Part shown: positions 36,364-48,450 of the stretch, piece by piece | Position numbering within the stretch: the stretch's first letter is position 1 | How the letters are laid out: every line of letters begins with the position of its first letter | From: Leucocoprinus leucothites | Lineage: Eukaryota; Basidiomycota; Agaricomycetes; Agaricales; Agaricaceae | Assembly (NCBI GenBank): GCA_013368445.1 | Contig: JAACJO010000003.1 | Span: forward strand, 620,001 to 684,000 | Length of the DNA: 64,000 nucleotides | Direction of reading: 5' to 3' | Notes under the pieces: model-generated | The model's input: only the letters and a program-made list of their open reading frames with translations | Databases searched by the model: none | What the model was told of the DNA's origin: nothing | Made by a program: the position numbers and the translations under genes

Positions 36364-37618
36364 CTACTTACTCCCACTCTCATCCTCCTTCTCTCCCTCA
36401 TCCTCCTCCTCTCCAGCCTCTCCCTCATCCCCAGATCCAGCTTCCGACGTCTCGGGCACGTTCTTCTTAGCGGCCAATCTAGCGTCCAACTCCGCCCGTG
36501 CCTTTTCGTGCGCCTCGTCGTCCATCACCTTGTCATCAAGGACAAGCCGGTCGTAGAACTCCTCGAAGTCCTTAGCCAGCCCATCCACGACCTTGGTCTG
36601 GGACCGGATACTCGACACTATTGCCAAGTGCCGAGTTCCCAACTCGGCCCGGATCCCCTTCAACTCCTTGAGAATAGCCGTTTGGACGGCCCGGGTCTTC
36701 CTCTGTTCGACAATTAGTTCGTACATTTGTTCATGAGGCTGTTTGTCAGCCTCTGTCGGAACCGCACACTTCTGTTTTGAAGTGTGGCACGGCTCGCACA
36801 TATACTTGCCGCTGTGAATGTTGTCAGTTGATCAGCCGACCCAGGGAATCGGAAGCTACTCACGCGTCACTTTGCTCGGTGCAGTTCTTGCCCAGACGCA
36901 AGCACCGCCCGCACTCGTTGTCTCCGCCCATCTTTATCTTCCCTCCCTTGGCGTCATAGTTTCCGCGTTTTCGGAGAACGACAGTCTCGTCTCTTCCATC
37001 TCCGGCCAAACCTGAGCCGGGCATCCACAACGGATCGTCGTCTTGATCATCCAACTCCGTAATTTGATACTTGGAGGGACCAGCGGCCGCACTCCGTTGA
37101 GTCAACCTGGCCGTATCAGCCGGCCCGCTCGTCGGTTTTGCACGAGGCCTTCGAGCCCCAGTCCCCGCCTTCGCATTTTCTGTCGTTTTCGTTTTCTTCG
37201 CCGGACTCTCCACTATCTCGACCTCTACCTCCATTGCCCTCTTCTTTCCCTTCCCCTTCTCTTTTTCCTGTCTTTCCTTCTCCTTCTTCTCGGCCTCGAG
37301 CCGAATCCGCTCCGTCAGCTCGGCCTCCTCCTTTTCCTTTTGTAGCCGCTCCGCTTCCTCGGCCTCCTTCCTCTTTTTCTCAGCTTCCTCAGCCTCTCTC
37401 CGTTTCTTCTCTGCCATCTTCCTCCGCAACTCTTCTTTCCTCTTGTGCCGTTCCGCCTCCTCGCGCTTCTTCTTTTCGGCTTCCTCAGCTTCTCTCTTCT
37501 TCCTCTCCTCTTCCTCGGCTGCCTTCCGAGCATCCTCCTCGTCCATCTTGCGAAGTTCGTTTTCGAGGTCGCTATCAGACATCGGGTCGGATCCTTGTGT
37601 AGCGGAATTGGGCGCCAT
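36364..37618 (-). CDS. Opposite-strand Zn2Cys6 coiled-coil protein of chromovirus B
   Basis: Counterpart of the gene at 22854-24108: exon 1 37618-36864, exon 2 36811-36364, 400 residues, same six-cysteine cluster (C-x2-C-x6-C-x10-C-x2-C-x6-C) spanning the splice junction. The few differences from A (for example AERHKRKEEL for AERQKRKEEL, DPLWMPG for DPLWTPG) leave cysteines, splice sites and frame intact. Upstream (37619-37747) carries the same CCAAT and TATA-like boxes. It is transcribed toward pol. Function unknown; DNA binding is inferred from the cluster only. Confidence 0.8.
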
Positions 37619-37747
37619 GGTAGATAAAGGGGATTAAGTTGTGAGAAAGCTTAATTTTTCCCTCAGAGCGGAATTTATACGGAGTTCGAATTGGTTCCCA
37701 CGATCAAGTCACGTGGCTTCGAGGGCTCAGCCCTAAGGGGGGAATAC

Positions 37748-38306
37748 TGTCACGAGCCGGGCCTCAAGAACGGCTGACGGTTTGAACTTGGTATTATTTT
37801 CATGAACTCCTAGCCGCTTTCACATATCGGTTACTTCGGTTTTTATCGGTCTTTCGCCTTCGGACTTATTCTGACATCTTCCATGTTATTAATTCATACC
37901 GCCTTGTCGAAATTTTCTGACAACCGTTTAATAGTAAATTTTATATCTTCTAGCCTTGTAAAATTTGCGGACTCCACTTTGATTATTTCTCCGTTTATTA
38001 CTTTGTTTGTTTTCCTTATCCGATCCTATATTCCGCATCGTATATAAGTAGCACGACTTTGTACTTGGGTTCCTCAGTCTGATAATCAACTTAGCGATAC
38101 GCTACTTTCCTCTGTTCTCTGTTCGTCCTCAGCTCTCTTATATAGTCTTAAATCCGGGTCAAGCGTCAGTAGTCGGCACAACACATAAGTTGAGGCCACG
38201 ACCCGCTCCCGCGTCCGACGACCGGCTCCTGCCTTACCTCTGTCACACCTCTGTCCAACCGGTCCTTGACGTTGGCTCCCTATCCGTAGCGTTTGCGCGC
38301 TTAACA
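37748..38306 (+). repeat. 3' LTR of chromovirus B
   Basis: 559 bp, TGTCACGAGCC..CGCTTAACA, complete, with TATATAAG at 38041-38048 and the putative transcript start AGTCTGATAAT at 38076. Confidence 0.95.
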
Positions 38307-39142
38307 ATATGACAGCTTATCAGGTTTGAAAAAGGCAGGAAAATAGATATTTTATTTTATTTTATTTTATTTTTGAAACAATATATGGGTGCCAAAGGCA
38401 GCGAAGTCAAGTCTTCAAAGAGAAATAGTCAGTGAGAGAAGTGACCTTGAGAGAAATATAGTCTGAGTGAGGCGGACTTCACGAGTGCAGGCCCTTAAAG
38501 CATTATCAAGCTGCTGGCTGAGCTTTGAGTGCTCGGAGTGAGCCAGGTATTGTTGAATAGTTGTCTGAGCATGAAGATAATCATGATGGGTCAGAACATC
38601 CTCTGACTCACACCATCTGGCATCCACACCAGGCAACTCCCCTCCAGCGGCAGCTAACTCTGACCTGTTCAGCAATAAAATCTTCATCTTATGGGTTCAT
38701 GAGTGCATCTACAGACATTCAGTCACTGAAATTGGCTGCTTTCAATTGGCCAAGGTGGTCTCAAGGGCTTCCCTTCATGGTTGAACTTGTTTCTCCAAGA
38801 ATTCAATAGAAATGGCTGTCATTAATGTGAGGGCTGACTGTACAATGAACATGTGAGGTAGACTAGTGGACGCTCAGATTTTTTTTTTTTCATTGCCAGC
38901 ACTAGTTAATACAAAAACTGTAATTAAAGGGTGGCCCCAGTGCATAGAAACCAGGCAGGGTATGGGTGCCCCACAGGCGCTATTGGTTATGGTACCATGA
39001 AACACCTATCAATTATCAGATATTGAAGATTATTGGTTATGGGGTCCAAATCCCCGCAAACCAAGTTGGTCAAGGCTTCCAACTATCGGATACAATAGAT
39101 TGTTGGTTTTGACAGCTATCAGTTATAAGAGCTTTGACTGTA

Positions 39143-39407
39143 CATCTTTCCCTTCAACTTGGGAACTGATCCAGATTCATCAGCATTCTTGATGAATTTA
39201 TTGACAGCCTATTTCTCTAAGTAGATAACCTTTACTTAATTTTTGATCTAAAGAGAAACTCACCTTTCTTAAAGTAATAAAACAGTCTACCAAGTCAAAC
39301 ATAGATCCCCAATGGGTACAAACCCATTTCTTGAGTTCTAGCTGAGGTAGTGATTCCTCTTTGCAACAAACTGCAAAATGACCTAAAACAATAACCAATG
39401 ATCAGTA
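39143..39407 (-). pseudogene. hAT transposase, internal piece
   Basis: Minus strand: CKEESLPQLELKKWVCTHWG followed by SMFDLVDCFITLRK (the hAT RW.S...M..R motif), an intron (39198-39245 region, GTGAGT..CTTAG), then NKFIKNADESGSVPKLKGKM up to the pogo-type terminus. Its 5' side is an intron end, in which chromovirus C is inserted. Confidence 0.8.
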
Positions 39408-40104
39408 TGTTAAGATTTACAGTCAGAGTGCCTAGTAATGTCATGTGTCACAACATGTGATTGGGTTACATAAGACAGTGGCTAACTGGTCTTTAACCTA
39501 CTTCAATTAACAAGCTTGAGTATTCTCAAAAGCCTGATAAGAGAAGGCCAAGAAGACTTGAGGTAAGTCTAAGGTAGCATGAGGTTTGAGACAGCAACAA
39601 TAGTACAAGTGAATTCAAGCCAGGGCGAGTAAACACAAGTAGTCCAGGAAACAAAGGAAAGATTAAACTTGCATTTAATCTTCCTAATACAGGGTCCTTA
39701 AATACTAACTAAGATGAAACCATATCAAACTATGAAACTATAACTACAAGTCCAATATCACTATCACGATACTGATAAATACTAATCTATCTGCTGATGT
39801 AACAGCTATCATAGTTAGATATCCTAATATTCAAATCCAAATGCAATGTCCATGAAACTCTCATCATTTGTTTATCAGTCCGTTGGTCCATTCCTATCAA
39901 ACAGTGAAACCATTCCTTCTGATCCTAGTAATGATATCTGTCCAATTGTACTCATCCCAATCAACATCAAACCTTTCTTCTTCAATATCAAACTTCCCAA
40001 TGTATTCTTCCCAATCGAGTAGGGCTGCTTCAGACCAGGTGGCTGTGTCAGCATCTAGAACAATCAAGTCACAATGGGCATCAATCAGGTTGATGTTTAT
40101 AACA
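39408..40104 (-). repeat. 3' LTR of chromovirus C
   Basis: 697 bp with TGTTA..TAACA ends; very similar to 48451-49147. TATTTAAG lies 34 nt before the putative transcript start in sense orientation. Confidence 0.93.
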
Positions 40105-40154
40105 TTATCCCTTTTGTAAGACTTGATGTCCTCATCAGCAACTTTATTTGAAAC

Positions 40155-41578
40155 TTATTCAGTAGTCTCCATAGGGCTCCCCGGTGATGTTGGCCCAGGC
40201 AACGTCATCATAGGGGTCATTGTATTCTTCTCCATAAGCATCCCGATGGTCATAGCCTCCATCAGAAATTCATCAGGATCTGAGGTGGCATTGGGTATGA
40301 GGTCAATAGTGAGGCATTTTGTAATGTGCATATTGGGTGTCAGGAGTTGGGCGAGCCAGAGAACATGGTGGTAGTACTCGTGTTCTACTTGCATCTGTTG
40401 AGTTGAGTCCCACATGGAGGATGACTTCATTTTGCCTTTGTCACTGACATTCGACAGGTTGGATTGTGCAGATTTCTTGAGTTGGAGAGGTTTGGGAAGA
40501 AGGTAGGGGGAGGTCTCTGGGTCTAAATACTTGGGATGGATGTTTGCAGGTAAGAATAGGTTTGAGCCATTGTTGTTCTTGATCAGAGACTCCATTGATG
40601 AATGCAGTGAGTGGGAAGAGGTGTAATTGTGGGAACTTTGCAACAGCTCATTGTTGGAGGACTTGTGCGAACTCCTGGGTGGTGCAGGCTCGGTTTTTGT
40701 TGAGGAAACAGTATTTTCTGAGATGTCCAGGGGCTGAGTGTTGGCAGTATTTACAGGTGTAATGTTTGCATTGGTCCACAAAATGACTGTCAATCCTACA
40801 GATTGCGCAGTATACTCTTGGTTCAGAAACCTTGGAGGTGGGAATCAGGTTGGATTCTGTTTGTGGCAATTGTAGTCCATTATTAGGTGTTCCAACTTGT
40901 TTCTCTCCCTGAGGGGTGTCAGGTCGATTCACATTAGGAAGTTCAGAGGGTACTCCATTGGTTCCAACATCAGATCTATCTGGGTACTGGAGGTCAGGAA
41001 GTTCAGATCCTTGTCGAGTCTCGCTAGGCTCACTTGGATCTAGAGCCTTTGGGAAAGGATGAATGGCTTGTTCAGCTGCTGATATGATTTTCCTGATGAT
41101 AGGTGATTTGACAGTTCAGCGAAGTGAGTCAGCATGGCACTTGAGGGAATACAAGTGGTGGAACATCATGCATTTAAGAAATAGAAGAGTAGTCCAGTCC
41201 TCCCTGAATAGGTCGAACTAGACAGTGTCGAGTGAATATTTGCGGAGAGTGGCCCTAGCTTCAGTGAAGGGGGTGTCATAGAGTTAGAAGGTATGAAGGG
41301 CTCGAGTGGGGTTGGTGATGCTTTCTTCTGATGAGGGATCTTCTGAGATTGGGGAAGGGGGCTGAACATTCTCAATGGTTGTGACTGGAGGGGTAGAGAC
41401 ATGGCTCTCTCCTGGTCCAACACAGATATATGATGGAGGGCATGAAGGTAAATGATTGGAATTCGACATGGTGTCTAGTTTGCAGAGGGGTGTAAGAGGT
41501 ATGTTGGTTTGGTAGGTGTAGGGTTCTGGGGTGGTGTTTGGAATGAGGTGTTGCATGATTCTGGGTTTTTTTCAACAA
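40155..41578 (-). pseudogene. Sense 3' ORF of chromovirus C with zinc knuckles
   Basis: Lies downstream of the chromodomain in the same orientation as pol. Begins MQHLIPNTTPEPYTY (41556). A later part encodes YCAICRIDSHFVDQC (C-x2-C-x4-H-x4-C, a zinc knuckle) followed at once by CKYCQHSAPGHLRKYC, then a Ser/Asn-rich region that in another frame runs to 40155. Stops and frame changes at about 41280, 41215 and 40650. The position is that of env or a second gag-like product; the double Cys-His motif suggests nucleic-acid binding. Same ORF in F (18366-19756). Confidence 0.65.
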
Positions 41579-42724
41579 AGTTTGTGATGCTGTTTATATG
41601 TGTCTAGCATCTCCTGTGCATTCTTTAGGGTGTCTGTGGGCTGCCATGTCCATTCTGAATTTGGGTATCCTTTCTAGTAGATCAGATATTTGATCCTTCC
41701 ATAATGTGTTTTACAATGGCAAACAATATCTTCGACTTCCCATTCTTCTTCTCCTTCTACTAGATCAGGTGGTGGGTTCTCAAAGTGATTTCCATATTTG
41801 TCGTTCTCAGTTACTGGCCATAGGAGTCCTACATGGAAGCAGGGATGAACTTTCCATGTTTTGGGTAATTTTAGTTCATAGTTCACAGGTCCAAGCTTCT
41901 TTGTGATTTCAAATAGTCCTATGCATTTTGCTGATAGTTTCCTTGATGGTGGTCGAATAGGGAGGTTGCATGAATCCAGCCAAACCTTCTGTCCTACTTC
42001 TAGTTTGGGGAGTGGGCCTTTGATGCATTTGGTCATAGTTTGCCTTGCTTTCTCATGTGAATCTTGTGTGGCAATGTGGATGTTCTTTATCCAGTCAATG
42101 CAGTCTTCAGTCACCAGATTATTTATTGGTTCTTGATCAGTTGGGAAAGATTTGAGAGGATGACCATACATCAGTTTGAAAGGTGTTTGTGATCTGTTGG
42201 AGTGGGTGCGGGAATTGTGTGTGAATTCAACAAGGGGTAGTTTCTTTGGCCAGTCAAGAGCATTTTTGGAGCAGTAAGCAGAGAGATACATTTCGATTTC
42301 TTGGTTGAAGCATTCAGTGGTACCATTGGATTGAGGGTAGTATGCTGTAGATCATGTGTGTTCTATTTCTAGCTTCTTGAACAGAGCTTGGACAGATTTA
42401 GCAACAAATCTAGGGTCTTGATCAGAGATAATTTTGTCTGGGGTTCCAAAACATGAGAAGACGTTCTTGGATTAACAGATCAGAGATGTGATCTGCAGTT
42501 GCTTCTTTTCATGTTGGCACTATAATTATCCCTTTTGTGAGTCCATGGTCCACTATGGACAAAATAGAATCGAATCTATCGACTTCTGGAAGATTGGTGA
42601 TAAGATCCATAGCTATTTGCACAAAGGGTTGCAAAGAGCATGGTCCTTTAATGGGTTGGAGTGGAGGCTTGAAAGGCCATCTGTTGATCTTGTGTTGTTG
42701 ACAGATTGGGCATCCTTTCATGTA

Positions 42725-44315
42725 CAGTGGCTCAAGAAACTGTCCCAATGTTTTCGTATTTTGGACATATTTGCTAATACCAGGCCAGATATATGGTGTA
42801 GCATTCTGAAAATATTCACACAGGTACCTTGACATATTGGGAGCATATATTTCCATGATCACATGATCTTGTAAGTCGATGAATTATTAATGAATCACCA
42901 AAAATATCTACTCATTGGGACAGTTATTTGACCCCCTGTTAGCCTCCCAGTATCTAGCTTGTAACATGCCAGGAGAGCATCAGAGCAGGCATGGGAGTAG
43001 TAAACAAGATCATATGACCTTTGTTGACACATTGAGATGTTACAACTGTCTTTCTTCCTGCCACTACATCATGAAAGCTATCTTCTCTATCCAATACTCT
43101 CAAGTCACTTCTTTTCTCAAAGATGGCTACTCCTTGCACCAGATTGAACATAAAACTGGTCTAGGCAAGTCTACTGTTGGGAGGATCAAGAAAGAAGTTG
43201 ATGGGGACAGGGAAAACAACAAGGGAGGACATCCTTCCAAGCTTTCCCCTCATGATAAAAATGCAATAATTCACTAAATAACCTCTGGAAAGCTAGACAA
43301 TGCTGTCCAGGCTATAAATTTCATCAACTCTACTCTGTCTGACCCTGTCACACCCCAAACTGTCAGAAATGCCCTTCAGGACAATGGATTTCACTCTGTA
43401 ACCAAGATCAAATGACCTCTACTCAAAAAGCAGTTTTGTGAGGGATGCCTTGACTTTGCACATGAACATAGGAATTTGGACAGTGGAGGACTGGAAAAGG
43501 GTGTTGTAGACAGATGAAACAAAGATCAACAGGATTGGGTCAGATGGAAAGGTGTATACCTGGAAGGAGAGGAGGGAACCACTGTCAGATAGGACTACTC
43601 TCCCTACTGTCAAACATGGAGGTGGTGGTAACATGATGGTGTGAGGGTGTATGGGCTGAAATGGGATATGAAAGCTGATAAAGGTTCAAGGGAATATGGA
43701 TGCAGTGCAATACTGCAAGATTTTGGACAATGGGGTCATGAAAAGCTTTGAAAAGTTGGAGATGGAGGAGGAGGAGAGGATATTCCAGCAGGCTGATAAC
43801 CCAAAACACACCTCAAAACTGGGGCAACAATAGTTTGTGGACAACAACCTTCAAGTTCTATCATAGCCTACACAATCCCCTGACCTGAATCCCATTGAAC
43901 ACCTCTGGACCTACCTGAAGGGCCAGCTGAAGGCATATAAAAGACCACTCAAGGGAGTATTTGAATTGGGGGAGAGGCTAGTAGAGGAGTGGAATAATAT
44001 TCCAGCAGAAGGTGCCAAAGGCTGATAGAAAGCATACCCAGAAGGATTGAGGCAGTTATCAGGGCAAGATGAGGTCATACAAAGTATTGAGTAGGTAGAT
44101 GACAGGTGGTCAAAAAACTGTCCCAATGAGTAGATATTTTGGTAATTCATTAATAATTCATCGACTTACAAGATCATGTGATCATGGGAATTTATGCTCC
44201 CAATATGTCAAGGTACCTGTGTGAATACTTTCAGAATGCTACACCATATATCTGGCCTGATATTAGCAAATATGTTCAAAATGCAAAAACATTGGGACAG
44301 TTTTTTGAGCCACTG
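42725..44315 (+). mobile_element. Tc1-like transposon with ~200-bp inverted repeats
   Basis: 1591 bp, ends CAGTGGCTCAAGAAACTG and its complement CAGTTTTTTGAGCCACTG, with TA duplications at 42723-42724 and 44316-44317. The inverted repeats extend about 200 bp (42725-42937 and 44100-44315), far beyond the ends. Inserted in the integrase region of element C; removing it joins CCTTTCATGTA to GTTCTTGTC as in element F. Confidence 0.92.
42915..44083 (+). pseudogene. Tc1-like transposase (decayed)
   Basis: Helix-turn-helix region (GYSLHQIEHKTGLGKSTVGR), then DDE pieces: the ADNPKHTSK motif near 43790 and SPDLNPIEHLWTYLK near 43875-43920. At least six stops and several frame changes (for example TGA at 43414 and 43519). 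Not functional. Confidence 0.85.
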
Positions 44316-46737
44316 TAGTTCTTGTCAAAAGCTCTCATTCCAGGCCATGTGACATATTCTTCTAATTTTTGTATGGTTTCGGTAGTACCAGGGTGTCCTG
44401 CTGCTAGAGCATCATGTACTCTTTGGAGTAAGTATTTCTTGAAGGGGTTATTGGTGGGTAATGTGAAACATCTCTTTTTGTCAATGTGGGGTGAGCTGTT
44501 GGGTTTTGTTGGAAGTGAATCTTTGATTTCTGGATTGAGGATATCAATGTCCACTGCTGGGAAGGGTGATGTATCAAACATATGGGGAGGGATGGCCGCT
44601 TGCGGTTTCTCTTCTTCTTCTGTGACATGGTCAGGTCTACATGAGAGTGCATCAGCCACGACATTTTTGATGCCAGCAATATGGCAGATCTTGACTTTAT
44701 GGGCACTGATGAGGGCGGACCATCGAATTGTTCATTGGGATAACTTTGATGGTCTAGCCTAATGGATGATATTGTCATGATCTGTCCATATGATGGTTCT
44801 GTGAGGTGAGCCATCAATGTAATATCGCCATTCTTGCAATGTGCAGATGATTGCGAGGAATTCTTGTTCAGAGGTATGATAGCACTTTTTGGTGGGGGAA
44901 AATCCTTTTGAGTGGAAGAAACATGGGTGCATGACTCTGTTTGAGTCTTTTTGAAGTAAAACCGCATCAGATGCGTGGTTAGAGGCGTCAGTTTGTATTT
45001 CAAAAGGTTTTGTCAGATCAGGGGTTATGAGAACAGGTTCCTGTAGGAATTTCTTTTTAAGAGTGTCAAACAATGATTGAGCTTCTGAATTCCATTGAAA
45101 TGGTTGATTTTTGCGAAGGAGAGCATTGAGGGGGGCTGTGTAGTGGGCATAATTTCATATGAATTTTCGATAAAAGTTGCAGAATCCAATGAATTTGCAG
45201 ATATCTCATGGATTCTTGGGTATGGGCCAATCCACTATTCCTTTGAGTTTTATTGGGTCCATGCAAACTTCATCAGGTGAAATTATGAATCCTAGATATG
45301 CCAACTTTTCTTTTTCAAAATCACATTTCTCTGCTTTGAGGTAGAGATCATGCTTTTTAAAGAATTCAAATACTTGGTGGGTGATTTCTTGTAGCTCTTG
45401 TTTTGTTTTTGTGTGAATCAACACATTGTCCATATATATGATGACCTTATTTTGATGGATGAGAGGAGTGAGGATGGTGTCCATCATGTTCTGGAATGTT
45501 GCTGGGCTATTGCACATTCCAAAGAACATTACAGTAGGTTCGAATAATCCTTTGTGGGTACGAAAAGCTCCTTTCCATTGATCTCCATCAAAAATGCGAA
45601 TTTTATTGTATCCAAGTTGTACATTGAGTGCAGTGAAGTATTTTGATCCTTGAAGTCGGTTGAGGATTGATTGGATACTAGGGATTGGATAGGCATTTTT
45701 GATGGTGTGTTCATTAAGGTATCGGTAATCTTGGCATGGTCTCAGAGATCCATTTTTCTTGGATACAAAGAAGAAAGGAGAAGCCATTGGTGACTTCAAT
45801 GGTCTGATGTATCCCTTTCATAGGTTTTCTTTGATGAATTTGTCGAGTTCGAGTGTTTCTCCATATGACAGTTTGTAAGAGGGAAAAGCTTTTGGTTGGA
45901 ATGATGGTTTCATCTCGATTTTGTGATTGTAGGTTTGAGATGGAGGGAATCTTTTGCTTTTCTTCTCATTGAAGAGATTGAGGAATTCATGAAGATAGTT
46001 GGGTACTATTTTGGTAGGATCAGTTTCTTTCTTTTCTCTGTGTTGTTGGGTGAATGTCTGAGAGTGTGATGTTTTGGCATTGAATTCTATGAAGTGTTGT
46101 TCTGACAGGTTGAGTTCATCCAAGCTAATTGCATCAGGAAATGCTGAATCAAGTAATGCTGTGAATTCCTGGTTTTTGATGTAAGATCACCAAGAAAGGG
46201 TTTTCTTGGTCCAATCTATGTCTGGGTTGTGTTTTGAAAACCATGGAATTCCATAGATTATTCTGGGTTGTCCTAGGTTTGTGATGATTGTGTTGGTTTT
46301 GATTCATTTTCTGTAAATGGTAGTTTTGATCACTACATAATCAGTGATGGATGTGTTTTCTACAACTGATCCATCTCCATTCCTAATGGCGAGGGGTTTC
46401 AGGAGTTTTCTTCTCAGAAGTTTCCATTCATTGATGAGATCTTGATCGACAAGATCGGCTCTAGCTCCTGAGTCAAGGAGTGCTAAGGTATCCATGGTTC
46501 TCTCTGGTAGGTGCACTTTTAGGGGAAGATAAAGGGTGTTGGATTGCATAGAAGTGAGGGAAACTTCATTTAAATAAGAAAGTCAAGTTGGTGTCTTTGG
46601 TCTGGGATAGCTATCATTCTGTAGTCTGTTCAAGAAATAAATAGGTCCATTGGAATCTGGGGTTGAAGAGTGAGAAGGTAAATAAGAGGGTGTGCACTGT
46701 CTAGTAGAGGGTTTTGATGAGTTAGATGTGGATGCTA

Positions 46738-48198
46738 ATCATCTGAGGCAAAATCCTGGATTTCTCGATGGACGAATCTGGGTTGATCGGCATGTTCATT
46801 ATAGATATTTACAACTTCTTCATCATCTGGGATGCTTTGGACAATTTCATTGAGTTGCATGCTTTGGAAGCATCTCTGTACCTTCTTGTCATTATCATGT
46901 GGTTTCCTAGGCAATATGGGTCACTTATGCTTGGCATTCTTGGATTGGGAACTTCTGGGGATTTTTGAAAGGCATGCTTTACATTTGGGACAATCTCTGG
47001 CATCCTAAGGCTTTCCTTTTGACGTGTAGAAAGGATTGTGTCAAACACTTGTAGGATTGATTGTTTAACATTTTCTTGATGATCATTGTCATTGCTTTCG
47101 CTTTCATCAGACAATGAATCATCATTTTGTTGGTAACCTTGAGAAATCACAAAGTTCTGAAGTAATGCTTCCATAGCATTGATGTCCATTGCATTCAGGT
47201 CCCAATGAGGTTGGAGCAGGATGTAGCCTTGACCCTGGTGATAATTGTGCCTTTTTGGTTTTGCCATCTTTCTTCTGAAGTATCCCTGGGGGTGTCTTCA
47301 ATAATAGTCTGCCTCTATTCTTTCAGTTTCCTCTGCCACACAGGCTGCTGTGAACCATTCCTCCAAATTGTTTCCTGGATGTTTTGAAATAGCACAGATT
47401 GCAATGCTCAGGTCAAGACCTTCTCTAAATTGATGGATGAGTTGTTGAGTTTCTCAGACTCTGGCTTGGTTAGCCAGGATTCGGAACTCCATGATGTAGG
47501 TCTCAACAGGTCTTTGCATTTGTTTGAGTGCAAGCCATTTTCTGAGGAAGCTTTCTCCTTTGTTGAATGGTAGGACTGATTGATCCAAGGCTTGCCAAAA
47601 TGCATTGGCAGTACTGAAGGTAGGTACTCCATTTTGCATGTGGTGGGTAAGGAAGTCTCTCCTCCAGAAACTTGCTCCTTCTCCCATGTTGTATAATGCA
47701 CAGATGATGGTATCATGGTCTGAGGGGAATTGATCTTGGTTGGCCAAGAAGTATAACATGTGTTGTTCTTTCCATCTTCGATAATCCTGAGCAGTGCCGT
47801 TGAATTCTTTGGATAAGTCATATTTGACTCCTCTATTGTAGTGTTGGGGTTGTTGTTGTTGTTGTGGTTGTCCAAAGAATCCTCCTAAGATGAGGCTTTG
47901 GGCATTCACAAACAACAATTGATAGGTGTTATTCAAGTATTAGTTTGATTATACATTGTTGTGTATCAGGTGTGATATTAGTTCTAAAAATAGAATCAAT
48001 AGAGTTGGATGAATTTGGGTTTTCATCAGATTCATCATCTGAATAGTTTTCAGTTTGATCATTGATCTTGCTGATCCACAATGGTGATTCAGGTTCTTCT
48101 GATGATGTTAGTCTACTAGTCAGATGCTCATGGTTGGACTCTTCTGATTGGCTGCCTTTGTAGTTTGTATGCAAGGAATCAGGTTGGTTCTTTGGCAT
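46738..48198 (-). pseudogene. gag: Gag of chromovirus C (decayed)
   Basis: N-terminal Asp/Asn/Ser-rich frame (48198-47932), then capsid-like KEFNGTAQDYRRWKEQ, GEGASFWRRDF and MEFRILANQ (47936-47457), and a C-terminal part with KRHNYHQGQGY and DPYCLGNH (47267-46809). Frames change at about 47935, 47455 and 47290. Confidence 0.75.
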
Positions 48199-48436
48199 GC
48201 GCCAAGGGTGATGTATAACTCTCAGGCATGATTCCTAATCAGAGGCTTGCCGGTTATAGATCTGTTCAGTGTTCTGCTCGGGTGTAGCACAAAGAAATAC
48301 TAGTCCAAGGATTTCTTCGAGTGTAGTGTGAGGCAATACTAGCTCGTAAGAGATGTCAGATGGCATAGCAACTAGGCAATGAGAACCAAACGCAATGGGT
48401 TTGTTGTGGGGATACTACTGGGATCGGCATAGTAGG

Positions 48437-48448
48437 AAGTTTAATCTT
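48437..48448 (-). other. Primer-binding site, element C (self-priming type)
   Basis: In sense, AAGATTAAACTT two bases (AT) after the 5' LTR; exact 12-nt complement of LTR sense AAGTTTAATCTT (plus-strand 48702-48713), 34 nt after TATTTAAG. Confidence 0.6.
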
Positions 48449-48450
48449 AT

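Larger units (their letters stand above)
30490..38306 (+). mobile_element. Chromovirus B (Ty3/gypsy), intact ORFs, truncated 5' LTR
   Basis: 7817 bp between ATATG duplications (30485-30489, 38307-38311). Same organisation as A but on the plus strand, so A and B form an inverted pair with a 124-bp spacer. gag, pol and the opposite-strand gene are open. The 5' LTR is only 200 bp (30490-30689) against 559 bp at the 3' end. Confidence 0.96.
30433..39140. mobile_element. Non-autonomous pogo-type element, split by chromovirus B
   Basis: Ends CAGTCGAATCTCTCTTAACC (30433) and its imperfect complement GTTATAAGAGCTTTGACTG (to 39140), with TA on both sides (30431-30432, 39141-39142). Without element B it is about 0.9 kb. 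The right part (38312-39140) holds a (TTTTA)n run at 38349-38374, a minus-strand frame at 38415-38687 that may be a transposase C-terminal remnant, a T-run at 38879-38891 and imperfect internal repeats of the ATTGGTTATGG type. No intact gene. Confidence 0.65.
41600..46549 (-). pseudogene. pol: Pol of chromovirus C (decayed, split by Tc1)
   Basis: Protease LALLDSGARADLVDQD (46440-46510); [46 protein letters not shown] and [13 protein letters not shown], where the second catalytic Asp of YxDD has become Asn; RNase H IQTDASNHASDAVLL and SEQEFLAII; integrase finger CPICQQHK (about 42690) and core IAMDLITNL; C-terminal GPVNYELKLP and chromodomain EWEVEDIVCHCK, LIY-stop-KGYPNSEWTW (about 41640-41760). 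Many stops, several TGA where relatives have Arg. Confidence 0.88.

Noticed and set aside
38415..38687. 90-residue minus-strand frame as an intact transposase gene
   Set aside because: Too short, without catalytic motifs, inside a ~0.9-kb non-autonomous element; at most a C-terminal remnant.
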